This document shows positions 35,313 to 43,350 of a stretch of 64,000 nucleotides of DNA, one piece after another. Source of the stretch: Candidatus Aquiluna sp. UB-MaderosW2red (GTDB taxonomy: Bacteria; Actinomycetota; Actinomycetes; Actinomycetales; Microbacteriaceae); NCBI RefSeq assembly GCF_900100865.1, contig NZ_LT627734.1, positions 620,001 through 684,000 on the forward strand, in the 5' to 3' direction. Position 1 is the first letter of the stretch. Each line of letters opens with the position of its first letter. Both the position numbers and the translations under genes were made by a program. The notes under the pieces are model-generated. The model worked only from the letters and a program-made list of their open reading frames with translations, had not been told where the DNA came from and searched no databases.

Positions 35313-35720
35313 ATGGATTTTCTAACCGAACTCGAATACGAATTCTCTGAGCTGAATCAACCCAAGCCACCCCAAGGCTCGAGGGTGGTGACCGGAAAAA
35401 TGGAAGTTGCCATTGACAAGGCTTATCTCGGGAAAGACTTTATTTGTGGCTTGAGCAGCCTTGGCTTGATTGCCGTGCCCACCTCGAAGATTCTCAGGAT
35501 CCTGAGCACCAATCTGCCGATAAGAACCGAAATTACTTTGCTGGAATTACTCGCAGTTCAAAAGCAACCGGTTTTAATTGAGTACCCAGAATCAGATCAG
35601 GAAAACTGCTGGCTACTGAATGTCTCTGATGATTGGCTTCGAGTGGCAACCAAGCAGGGCATTGCTTGGCTGGCAGCGCAAAGTATCGAATTGGTCAAAT
35701 TTTCGCCTGTGGATAACTAA
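35313..35720 (+). CDS. Conserved hypothetical protein
   Basis: A 135-residue soluble protein, no signal peptide or membrane helix. The last 90 residues alternate short strands and helices (DFICGLSSLGLIAVP; IPLRTE-like and LLELLAVQKQPVLIEYP). I do not recognise the family. A -10-like CATACT ends 7 bases before the ATG, so it may be leaderless. It opens a run with the SAF protein, the ATPase and the PdtaS-like kinase. Confidence 0.6.
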   Translation: MDFLTELEYEFSELNQPKPPQGSRVVTGKMEVAIDKAYLGKDFICGLSSLGLIAVPTSKILRILSTNLPIRTEITLLELLAVQKQPVLIEYPESDQENCWLLNVSDDWLRVATKQGIAWLAAQSIELVKFSPVDN

Positions 35721-35772
35721 ATACATTTTCGCAATCTTTCTGCCACTGTCTGTGATTGACAAAGGAGTTGCA

Positions 35773-36354
35773 ATGGCAAAGGTTTTGCGAAGAAGGATTC
35801 CGAACTGGGCCTGGCTGAGCGCTGGTATGTGTATCGTCGCGGTTGCGCTGGCCCTATCAGCGCTGAATCGGCCCCTGCCGCAGTATCTGGTCGCAGCAGT
35901 TGACCTGAAGCCAGGGGCCGCAATTTCAATCTCGGATTTCACGCTGATAAACCTGGATCTTGGCTCATCCGCCAATAGCTACTTAGGCCCGAGCGAGCTA
36001 ATAGCTGAGGCAAGTGTGACAAGGCTGATACCTGCGGGGGAGCTGCTGCCGACTCGTAGCGTCAGGGAGTTTGTCGCGCCGGGGATGACTTCAATCAGAT
36101 TTGTCCCAGGCCTGAAACCTTCAACAAATGTTCGGCCCGGCACTTGGGTCTCAATTTGGCAAGTGGTGGAAACTGAAACTGGGTTCGAGTCTCAAAGAAT
36201 CGTGGAGCGTTCTGAGGTGACAGAGGTGGCTTTTGGCGAGGGATTATTTGCGGCGGATTTCCCCGAAGTTGAGCTGATTCTGAGCCTTGCGGAGGCAACC
36301 CTGGTGCTCGGGGCAGTGGCAGCTGACACCGACCTATTTGTTTTGGAGCAGTGA
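35773..36354 (+). CDS. SAF domain protein (CpaB-like)
   Basis: A 193-residue protein with one N-terminal membrane helix (WLSAGMCIVAVALALSAL) and a SAF domain (YLVAAVDLKPGAAISISDF), as in CpaB/FlgA-type proteins that line pilus assembly channels. AAAGGAG before the ATG decides the start; upstream in-frame ATG 35620 lies inside the previous gene. ATGA/GTG overlap with the ATPase gene downstream. No Flp pilin, secretin or TadA gene is in the window, so a pilus role is unproven. Confidence 0.78.
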   Translation: MAKVLRRRIPNWAWLSAGMCIVAVALALSALNRPLPQYLVAAVDLKPGAAISISDFTLINLDLGSSANSYLGPSELIAEASVTRLIPAGELLPTRSVREFVAPGMTSIRFVPGLKPSTNVRPGTWVSIWQVVETETGFESQRIVERSEVTEVAFGEGLFAADFPEVELILSLAEATLVLGAVAADTDLFVLEQ

Positions 36355-37196
36355 TGACGATCCTTTCCGAGGGAATGCTGGCGGTGCCGGAGATCAAGCT
36401 TGCCCCAAGCACCCTTAGTGGCAAGCTGGTGAGCTCCTGGGGCACCGCAGGAAGCGGTAAAACCTCAATCGCTATCAATGTCGCCTTTGAGCTCGCACTA
36501 GCGGGAGAATCGGTTTTACTGGTGGATTTGGATAGTCGCAGGCCCAGCATCGCGTCTTGTTTGGGTTTGACCGAACCGGGGGCCGCGCTAACCGCGGTCC
36601 TGAGACTTGCAAGACAGGGCAGGTTGGATGCCGCAGAGTTAGAGCGACTCTGCAGCATGGTGAAGTTTCAGGGTAAACAATTACAAGTCCTCACGGGCCT
36701 CAACTCACTCTCCAGGTGGCCAGAGCTTGATAGCAAGGCAATCTCCGATTTCAGCTCAATCGCGAGAAATCTCTTTGACTGGGTGGTTTTTGACCTCAAT
36801 GATGATATCGAAACTGGCAGTTTTTCTGCCGACACTGGGATGGAGCGCAATCAAGCCACCAGGGAGATTTTGCAGCTTTGCGATTACAGGCTGCAGAGCT
36901 TTGCGGCCGATGCTGTTGGGGTTAATAGGTATCTGAGTTTGGCCAAGGAAACTGATTTTGAGACCTGGGTTATCGCCAATCGAGTTAGAGCCTCAACCAT
37001 CGGACGAAATGCCGAAAGACAGCTGCGTGACACGATTTTCAGAGTGTCTAGAGTGACGCTGCGAGCCCTGGTCCCAGAGGACCAAGCCGGCTTTGATCTT
37101 TGCATGCTAGAGGGCAAACCGCTTTGCCTGAGTGCCAAGAACTCCAAGGCGCGTGAGGCAATCAGGCTGATTACCACCGACCTCTTAGATGCTTAG
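36351..37196 (+). CDS. CpaE/ParA-like P-loop ATPase
   Basis: A 281-residue protein. The P-loop is SSWGTAGSGKTSIAIN, followed by the ParA-type L-L-V-D-L-D-S-R-R-P-S (switch I/deviant Walker) and a late V-V-F-D-L-N-D. Such ATPases position machinery at the pole or drive pilus assembly with CpaB. The deviant first lysine (KGGxGKT) of ParA is replaced. It overlaps the SAF gene by 4 bases (GTG 36351 or ATG 36354 as start). Confidence 0.8.
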   Translation: MMTILSEGMLAVPEIKLAPSTLSGKLVSSWGTAGSGKTSIAINVAFELALAGESVLLVDLDSRRPSIASCLGLTEPGAALTAVLRLARQGRLDAAELERLCSMVKFQGKQLQVLTGLNSLSRWPELDSKAISDFSSIARNLFDWVVFDLNDDIETGSFSADTGMERNQATREILQLCDYRLQSFAADAVGVNRYLSLAKETDFETWVIANRVRASTIGRNAERQLRDTIFRVSRVTLRALVPEDQAGFDLCMLEGKPLCLSAKNSKAREAIRLITTDLLDA

Positions 37197-37220
37197 AAGC
37201 TCGCGCTAAACTCGCTATTC

Positions 37221-38651
37221 ATGAGCGACACTCAGGGGCTAGCTAATCAGTGGATCAGATCACTGTTGGCCGATTGGCAGTTGATTGCGGATGTGGCATT
37301 TGCTGATTTAGTTTTATGGCAATTTGATCAGGGCAAATTTATTGCCACAAACCATGCCAGGCCCGCTGCTGCACCAACCGTTTTCCACCGCGATCTCACA
37401 GACCAAAATCCCAGAAGCGACTGGCTGGAGATCATCGAACTCTCTTATCAAACCGGGGAGTCGGTTAATCCAAGCAGCATTAGCGAGATTGACGGCCTGA
37501 AAACCCGAGTTTCGGCCTTTCCTGTTTATGCGGGAGGTAAAAAGGATGGGGATCTGCCGATAGCGGTCATTTCCCGCCACCTTAACCTCACCGAGGGCCG
37601 GATGCCCAGCAAGGTGCAACTCAACTTCCAAGCCGTTGGCAATGAGATCTTGGAGATGGTAGCGCAGGGGCTATTTCCTACCCCCGAGGTTGGTTCAGGC
37701 TCAAAGCGCGGCGCTCCTAGGCCGAACGACGGACTACTCCGATTGGATGAGTCCGGCAATGTTGTTTTTGCCTCACCCAACGCCCTGTCACTTTTTTATC
37801 GAGCCGGAGTGAAAGTCGAGCTGGAGGGAAAACAGTTTTCTAAGGCAGTGACCGGTGCGCAATTGGATTTTGGGCCAATGGATGAAGGTCTGCCGCTGGT
37901 ATTAACCGGCAAGGGCGCTTGGCGAACCGACCTTGAATTTAAGAATATGACTTTGGCGGTTCGGTCCATCCCGACAATCGAGCGCGGCAAACGAGTCGGC
38001 GCCACAATTTTATGCCGCGATGTCACCGAACTGAGATTTCGAGAGCGCGAGCTCATCACCAAGGATATGACGATTAGGGAGATTCACCATCGAGTGAAGA
38101 ACAACCTGCAAACCGTGGCATCTTTGCTCAGAATTCAGTCACGGCAGTCCAAATCTGAAGAGGTCAAAGAATCATTGGCCCAGGCGATGCGTCGAGTCAG
38201 TGCTATTGCAGTCGTGCACGATGTGCTCTCCGAAGGAATAGATCAAGAAGTTTCGTTCGACCTAATCTTCAAAAGAATTTTGGCTCTAGTTCCCGATATC
38301 ACGGCCGCATATCACAACAGCGTGAAAACAGAGTTGGTGGGAAGCTTTGGAGAGCTTTCAGCTCAACGTTCCACCACGCTGGCCCTAGTTCTAACCGAGG
38401 TTGTGGCAAATGCTGTGGAGCACGGGCTGGCAGGAAATTCCGGACTCATTCAGGTTGAAGCGGCCCGAGATAAACAGTTTCTCACAATTGCAATTACCGA
38501 TGATGGTGTCGGTCTAGCTGAGGGCAAAGTGGGTACTGGGCTTGGGACGCAGATTATTCGTACGCTCGTTGAATCCGAGCTTCGCGGCAGTATTAGTTGG
38601 ACCTCACCGATTCGCGGCGGGACTAAGGTCGCAATCAAGCTCCCTATTTAG
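37221..38651 (+). CDS. pdtaS: PdtaS-type soluble sensor histidine kinase
   Basis: A 476-residue kinase without membrane helices. N-terminal GAF-like domain (10-150), PAS domain (about 170-275) and a HisKA_2/HATPase pair: I-H-H-R-V-K-N-N-L-Q-T-V holds the phospho-acceptor, E-V-V-A-N-A-V-E-H-G is the N box and DDGVGL the G1 box. This is the architecture of mycobacterial PdtaS (Rv3220c), which phosphorylates an ANTAR regulator; that regulator gene is not in the window. Mycobacterial pdtaS also sits near whiB1, as here. Confidence 0.92.
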   Translation: MSDTQGLANQWIRSLLADWQLIADVAFADLVLWQFDQGKFIATNHARPAAAPTVFHRDLTDQNPRSDWLEIIELSYQTGESVNPSSISEIDGLKTRVSAFPVYAGGKKDGDLPIAVISRHLNLTEGRMPSKVQLNFQAVGNEILEMVAQGLFPTPEVGSGSKRGAPRPNDGLLRLDESGNVVFASPNALSLFYRAGVKVELEGKQFSKAVTGAQLDFGPMDEGLPLVLTGKGAWRTDLEFKNMTLAVRSIPTIERGKRVGATILCRDVTELRFRERELITKDMTIREIHHRVKNNLQTVASLLRIQSRQSKSEEVKESLAQAMRRVSAIAVVHDVLSEGIDQEVSFDLIFKRILALVPDITAAYHNSVKTELVGSFGELSAQRSTTLALVLTEVVANAVEHGLAGNSGLIQVEAARDKQFLTIAITDDGVGLAEGKVGTGLGTQIIRTLVESELRGSISWTSPIRGGTKVAIKLPI

Positions 38652-38679
38652 CCGCGGCGCTGCTTGAAATTAACGCGAA

Positions 38680-38934
38680 TCAGCCAGCGCGTCGAGCTCT
38701 GGCATAGCGACGCTTCAGCGAGCGGCGCTCATCCTCAGAGAGGCCACCCCAAACTCCGGTGTCCTGATTCTCCTTGATCGCATACTCGAGGCAGCTTGCG
38801 GAGACATTACATTGACGGCAAATTGTTTTTGCCTGCTCGATTTGCTCAAGGGCCGGTCCCGTGTTCCCGACTGGGAAGAAGAGTTCCGGGTCCTCATTGA
38901 GGCATCGGGCCTGATTTAGCCACGTCATATCCAT
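38680..38934 (-). CDS. whiB1: WhiB family regulator, WhiB1 type
   Basis: An 84-residue Wbl protein: M-D-M-T-W-L-N-Q-A-R-C-L start, cluster cysteines in ARC ... TICRQCNVSASC, then TGVWGGLSEDERRSLKRR and a basic tail. WhiB1 is an essential iron-sulfur, NO-responsive sigma-A partner in mycobacteria. ATG 38934 is chosen; the longer frame to 39057 adds a non-conserved stretch. It is convergent with pdtaS, 28 bases apart. Confidence 0.93.
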   Translation of the reverse strand: MDMTWLNQARCLNEDPELFFPVGNTGPALEQIEQAKTICRQCNVSASCLEYAIKENQDTGVWGGLSEDERRSLKRRYARARRAG

Positions 38935-39041
38935 AGTGTTTCGGTTCCTAAGATCGACATTGCTCCTACTTTTTAGCAGGTAGAGTCGCATGTGCAACCC
39001 CAAAATGCTTTCACAGCCGAGGAAAGAAATCAAGACCCAAA

Positions 39042-39437
39042 ATGCAAAAGCAGCCAAAAAAACTCATAATCGCGGTGATTATCATTGCCCTGGAGGCATT
39101 AATTCTTTGGGGGCTCGGTGTTTGGTCTCTTGTTGCACTTTTTTTAGAAGATACCGCTTCTTTTGTCAGCGCATTGTTTTTGCTCGGCATGGTTTTGGCG
39201 GCGGCGCTTTGGGCGAGCAACATTGCAATTGGGGTCTGGCAGCATAAGCGCTGGGCATATTCGCCAGCATTGATTCTCCAGCTCATCACAGCGGCGATTG
39301 CAACTGCCAGTTTTGGCGGCGAATTTGGAATTGTTTGGCTGGGTCTTGGATTATTGGTCCCGGCGGCAACTGCGTTTTACTGCGTGTTTTCCAAAGAGGT
39401 GAGGGAGCTACTGCGCCCCACCGAGACGCTTGAGTAG
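39042..39437 (+). CDS. Small membrane protein
   Basis: A 131-residue protein with four predicted membrane helices (about 9-30, 36-60, 74-95, 99-120), basic N-terminus and acidic tail. Its 3' end overlaps the convergent peroxiredoxin gene by 30 bases. Not assigned to a family. Confidence 0.7.
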   Translation: MQKQPKKLIIAVIIIALEALILWGLGVWSLVALFLEDTASFVSALFLLGMVLAAALWASNIAIGVWQHKRWAYSPALILQLITAAIATASFGGEFGIVWLGLGLLVPAATAFYCVFSKEVRELLRPTETLE

Positions 39438-39890
39438 CATGTTGGCGTGGCCAGTAGCTTTCACGTTATAAAGGGACTGCAAGACTTTCCCAGCCTTATC
39501 CAAAATGATGGTTGATCGAAGCGGACCGCGATAGACACGGCCGTATATGCTCTTTTCGCCGAAGGCTCCGTATAAATGGTGGACAACCATGTCGGGGTCG
39601 CTCAAGAGGTCAAAGGCTAGATCGTGAGATTCCTCAAAGCTCTTTAGCTTCGCCACGCTATCCGGAGATATTCCAACGATAGTGAACCCTAAGGCTTCAA
39701 ATTTTCCCAACGAATCTTGAAAGTCGACGGCCTCTTTGGAGCAACCAGGGCTTCCGGCCGCGGGGTAAAAGAACGCAACCAGCCCCTGGCCGGAGAAACT
39801 AGAGAGCGATCTGATTTCGCCATTTTGATTTGCGAGTGAAAAATCAGGGGCCGCATCTCCAGTAGCAACTCGCACAACTTCTTGATTCAC
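39408..39890 (-). CDS. bcp: Peroxiredoxin, BCP/PrxQ type, single cysteine
   Basis: A 160-residue thioredoxin-fold peroxidase with A-P-D-F-S-L-A-N-Q-N-G near the N-terminus and the peroxidatic loop F-F-Y-P-A-A-G-S-P-G-C-S-K-E-A (Cys50). The usual T-P-G-C-T is S-P-G-C-S, and no other cysteine exists in the protein, so it must use an external thiol (1-Cys type). Confidence 0.88.
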   Translation of the reverse strand: MNQEVVRVATGDAAPDFSLANQNGEIRSLSSFSGQGLVAFFYPAAGSPGCSKEAVDFQDSLGKFEALGFTIVGISPDSVAKLKSFEESHDLAFDLLSDPDMVVHHLYGAFGEKSIYGRVYRGPLRSTIILDKAGKVLQSLYNVKATGHANMLLKRLGGAQ

Positions 39891-40019
39891 TAAAGCCCCT
39901 TTGTCTGCCTGTGAAAAGAATAGTGAGAGTTCGGGAATTTTTTTGGAGAGTTCGCCATCAGCGTGGCTTCGAAAAGCTTGCCACGAGCCGAAACTAAAGT
40001 GCTAGAATTTGGGGCTGTC

Positions 40020-40095
40020 GCACCTCTAGCTCAATCGGCAGAGCAACTGACTCTTAATCAGTGGGTTCCGAGTTCAAGTCTCGGGGGGTGCACCA
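40020..40095 (+). tRNA. tRNA-Lys (CTT)
   Basis: Cloverleaf: acceptor GCACCTC pairs with GGGGTGC (one G-T), D arm AGCTCAATCGGCAGAGC, anticodon arm ACTGA-CTCTTAA-TCAGT with anticodon CTT, T arm CCGAG-TTCAAGT-CTCGG, discriminator A at 40092 and a coded CCA at 40093-40095. Mature body is 73 bases. It lies at the edge of the accessory stretch that runs to 43.4 kb. Confidence 0.96.
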
Positions 40096-40135
40096 TGAAA
40101 CTTTTATTGGATAACCCAGCCGAGTAATCAGGTTT

Positions 40136-40909
40136 CTAGATGTTCAGGGTTCCAATGACGATGACCCAGGCTAGAACCGACTTGGACACCAAGCTCAAAA
40201 TAATGTAGCCCTTCTCACCAAACTCATAGAGCTTCCACTTACCAACCTTCTTGTATTGCAGCCACATGTTGATGGCGAAGGTGTTGAAGAATAAGAAGGT
40301 CAGCAAAAAGCCAAATTGAGCGTAGGTCGGTATCGAATCCGATATGTTGTTGGTCGAGACCCAGAAATAGATTCCACCCATAATCCAAGGCACGATTCCC
40401 GCAACAACGCCTAGGTTAAAGGGCAACCAGCTGGTCTTCTCGGTCAACTGGTTGTGGCGCTCCATGACGAGACCAAACATGTTCATCAAGAAGTTCAAGG
40501 TAAATACAAATACCACTGCGGAAATCTCAATTAGGCCACCAAGCATCAACAGCACGACCAGCATCAAGGAAGATGATATCGAGTACTCCCACCAGCGCGG
40601 TGGGTTGATGCCCTTAGCAATATTTTGCTCGTAGCGGCGGATGTAAAAAGGCGATGAAATCAATAGGTGGGCGATTGCCGATAGCAATAGAAATATTGGG
40701 CCGATTAGCGCTATTGGGAATTCAAAGAGTGTCTCACTCACGGGGCGAATGCCCTCGGGGGTATCGGTGAAGAACCGAGAGATAACCGGGATCCTCGTTT
40801 CATCGTTCAAGATGAAAAATAGCGCAACAGCCTGGACTAGGTGAAAAACACCAGCCAATCTGTTAAGTATTTGCAACTTGCTTCCAAGTTTTGTCTCAGG
40901 CTTCATCAT
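40136..40909 (-). CDS. Heliorhodopsin
   Basis: A 257-residue seven-helix retinal protein of the heliorhodopsin family, inverted in the membrane relative to type 1 rhodopsins (N-terminus inside, from family knowledge). The family pattern is clear: early LQILNRLAGVFHLVQAVALF, helix 3 start PRWWEYSISSSLMLVVLL with the Glu that serves as Schiff-base counterion, LPFNLGVVAGIVPWIMGG, a helix-6 block F-L-F-F-N-T-F-A-I-N-M-W-L-Q-Y-K, and last-helix YIILSLVSKSVLAWVIV where Lys243 is the retinal lysine. Heliorhodopsins do not pump ions well; signalling or enzyme-regulating roles have been proposed. ATG start, GGGAGAA upstream. Its 3' end faces tRNA-Lys; no retinal synthesis gene is in the window. Confidence 0.96.
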   Translation of the reverse strand: MMKPETKLGSKLQILNRLAGVFHLVQAVALFFILNDETRIPVISRFFTDTPEGIRPVSETLFEFPIALIGPIFLLLSAIAHLLISSPFYIRRYEQNIAKGINPPRWWEYSISSSLMLVVLLMLGGLIEISAVVFVFTLNFLMNMFGLVMERHNQLTEKTSWLPFNLGVVAGIVPWIMGGIYFWVSTNNISDSIPTYAQFGFLLTFLFFNTFAINMWLQYKKVGKWKLYEFGEKGYIILSLVSKSVLAWVIVIGTLNI

Positions 40910-41476
40910 TTCTCCCAGCTGATTTAGTTAGCCCACATCCCCGGGCTTCTAAAAAGTATAAACGCGTCAAAAACTTCGAGCCTAGTTTCCGATCTAGGAG
41001 AGCCTGACAGTTTGGTGAGAGTGTTTATTGGGAAATTACCAGAATTGAAACTTGATCCTGGCCCAAGGCCCTTGGCTCTAATCATTTGGTGCAAACAAGG
41101 ACTGAAGTCCACATTCAAGACTCATCAAAAAAGTGCTGCCCCAAAGAGGCAAGAGACCAAGCGATGCCGTCCTTGTCGGCACACTCCAACTCGGCGGCCC
41201 CCAAGTTCAAATATTCCCGGTTATTCTTGCCCCGGTTTGAATCCCCAGTATCACCACCTGAAGATCTCTAGTTCATCAAAGCCCCCACGACTTAGATGAC
41301 GCTTTGTTGTGTCTTGAAAGCGGGAATCGGGAAAAACCCAGGATTGGCGAACGGTCTTGCAGAAAAGCAAAAAATTAGTATCGGCTTGCTCTGCCAGTGT
41401 TTGGCTGTGCGCAAGGTTATTGCTCAGTCACCTGGGCGAATTGTTTTTCTAGAATCCCACGAGTTGGAATATTGCG
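40910..41476. other. Gene-poor interval upstream of the heliorhodopsin gene
   Basis: No confident gene. Near the heliorhodopsin start a TATACT about 50 bases upstream on the minus strand could be a -10. Further up, a minus-strand frame between stops at about 41120-41255 reads R-E-Y-L-N-L-G-A-A-E-L-E-C-A-D-K-D-G-I-A, then W-S-L-A-S-L-G-Q-H-F-F. It looks protein-like but lacks a start, and may be a gene fragment. Overlapping plus-strand frames have the biased composition of antisense reads. Confidence 0.5.
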
Positions 41477-41770
41477 TCAGGTCAAACTAACGAAATCAAG
41501 TTCCTTGCCACAGTGCACACAGAAGGTGGCCTCATCTTTAATCAATTCCGAGCAATACACGCATTTTCGAGTTAGTTCTGGACTTACTGGTCGCATCACT
41601 TGAATCACGAATAGCGGGATTAGCCAGCCAAGTAGAAGTGATACGACTAGAAATCCCGCGAAACTTCTTCGCCTCTCCTGAGCCACTCGAGCAACAAAAT
41701 AAGCCGGAATCACCCAAATCAAAATAAATACGATGGCTATTCCAGCCCACTCCGACCCGTCTAAACCCAT
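41477..41770 (-). CDS. Small membrane protein with C-terminal zinc ribbon
   Basis: A 97-residue protein: two membrane helices (GIAIVFILIWVIPAYFVA; FAGFLVVSLLLGWLIPLFVI) and a zinc ribbon at the end, C-V-Y-C and C-V-H-C separated by ten residues. ATG 41770 opens just before the first helix. A similar zinc-ribbon membrane protein, with the ribbon at the N-terminus, is at 47982-48260. Function unknown. Confidence 0.75.
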   Translation of the reverse strand: MGLDGSEWAGIAIVFILIWVIPAYFVARVAQERRRSFAGFLVVSLLLGWLIPLFVIQVMRPVSPELTRKCVYCSELIKDEATFCVHCGKELDFVSLT

Positions 41771-42031
41771 AACTGCTCCTGCTCTAGAACCCATTTTAAC
41801 TTACCACCTGACATCAGCATTTCCTCTTAAGTAGTTGGTGGAGATGGCCTATACCCGGGTAGGCCTGGGACTCAAAGGCGCTCGGCTACAGACTGCAACT
41901 TCTTTTGCCGAGCTGACTCAAAAGTATTTAGGCGGCCTGAATCAGGGCCGCTCAGGCTCACGCTTTTTTCCAATTCGGCACTCTAGCTGGGTGAGATCGA
42001 AGGAAAGAATTGAATAGAGGCGAATTACCTG

Positions 42032-42895
42032 TTGACCAAGCTGCCCACATTTCTCATCGAATCAATAAAAGACGGACTCAGAAGAACGAGGTATTTTGGG
42101 CAGCTTCGAGCTCCCACGAACCTCACCCAGGCCAAGGCAGATCTGCAAAAAGATCTTCATCTAATCGAAAGAGCCTTGGCACTTCCTGAACCGAGAAGGC
42201 CTTTTGGACTTAAACCTGTGGCGCGTATCAACGAACTTATCGCCCAATATTGCCCTGAACTCGGCAATTATCTCTTGAATCAAGCTGAGCATATTCTGGC
42301 CGAGGATATGAATTGGAATGAGCAGGGCATTCGGCCAGCTTTTCCCGAAATTCGAGAGCCAAGCGAAGCTCAGCATCTTTTGGTTTCCCGGCACTCAGTG
42401 AGGGCGTTTGGTTCTGATTTGGCCCCCACAGATCAAGAACTAGAGGGGATTATGCAGCTCGCGGTGTACGGCCCGAGTGTTTCTAACACCCAAAGTTGGA
42501 GCGTTTGAGCCTATCGCGCAGAAACTGACATTGAAAAGCTTTTATCTTTGCAAAACGGGAACGCTGGTAACTCTAAAATTCCACTTCTGCTTCTTATTAC
42601 CGTCGACTGCAGGAGCTTTGCGGGTCCTAGGGAGCGCAATCAGATGTGGATTGATGGTGGGATTTTCCTGCAGCAACTACTGCTGTCAATTCATGCATCA
42701 GGCTGGGCGAGTTGCCCAATGAATTTGTCTGAGATAAATGCCCAAGCCAGCAGGCTTCGAAAACTCGCACACATAGCCGATTACGAGGAAATCATCTGCT
42801 TTGTCTCGGTTGGCGAACAAGATCCTGCAATCTCACCGGCTCGTTCGGCAAGAAAGCCGGTGACCGAAGTGCTGCATATTGAACAACTTGGCTGA
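42032..42895 (+). pseudogene. Nitroreductase family gene interrupted by one in-frame TGA
   Basis: One frame of 288 codons runs from TTG 42032 to the TGA/TAG region at 42895 and is broken only by TGA at 42506-42508. Before it stand the nitroreductase features S-R-H-S-V-R-A-F and Y-G-P-S-V-S-N-T-Q-S-W (FMN phosphate and isoalloxazine contacts). After it the same frame carries A-Y-R-A-E-T-D-I-E-K, then K-I-P-L-L-L-L-I-T-V-D and NQMWIDGGIFLQQLLLSI, the usual second half. No frameshift is needed. This is a nonsense-mutated FMN oxidoreductase, a recent pseudogene, unless the base is a sequencing error or the halves are made separately. Selenocysteine is unlikely because the position is not a known catalytic site. 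Confidence 0.85.
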
Positions 42896-43350
42896 GCCAC
42901 GAACCTAGAACTTGCCACACATGCCAACTAATTGCGCAAAGGGGACATGGAAATGCTTGAATCGGCAGCGATGAGCATTGCGGCAACTATTTGGGTTGGC
43001 TCCTGGTGTCTGGGGTAGGTAGCCTTAGCAACGCCGCCGTGACCCTTGCCAAGATAGCTGCTGGCACCATCGCTGCAATCCGCATTTGGAGCAAATCGAC
43101 TGCCGCGAGCGAGCCGTCCAAAGTAAAGGGTCTGTCGAATCTTTCCTCCCGGGGAGTCCCAACGGTTCATTCAGCTGGTTGCGCTTTCGGTCCGGGAATC
43201 AGAGGCTTGGAAACTAAGAAATCGACGCCAATAGGGTCTCGGCAATTGGTGCGCACCTACTTGCCCGAAAGTTCGGGTCTTGACCATTAAAAAGCCGGCT
43301 AAGACTTTTGGTTTCTAATTTTGGAATAATCTCCAAAATAAATACAAATA
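42896..43350. other. Decayed interval, possible broken minus-strand gene
   Basis: No intact gene. On the minus strand one frame from about 43286 to 42970 reads like real protein (R-T-N-C-R-D-P-I-G-V-D-F-L-V-S-K-P-L; D-G-S-L-A-A-V-D-L-L-Q-M-R-I-A-A) but is cut by TAG at 43257-43259 and TGA at 43167-43169. The plus-strand 99-codon frame over it is Ser/Lys-rich as antisense reads are. I cannot name the ancestral family. Confidence 0.5.

Noticed and set aside
41215-41270. GGTTTGAATCC-like stretch as a tRNA T-arm
   Set aside because: No matching acceptor, D or anticodon arms could be placed around it.
41012-41299. 95-codon plus-strand frame as a gene
   Set aside because: Pro/Ser/Lys-rich low-order sequence, overlapping frames on both strands, no ribosome binding site.
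42506-42508. TGA as selenocysteine codon
   Set aside because: The site is not a catalytic position in nitroreductases and no SECIS-like hairpin was evident right after it.
42991-43290. 99-codon plus-strand frame as a gene
   Set aside because: No ribosome binding site, Ser/Lys-rich antisense-like composition and no recognisable domain.
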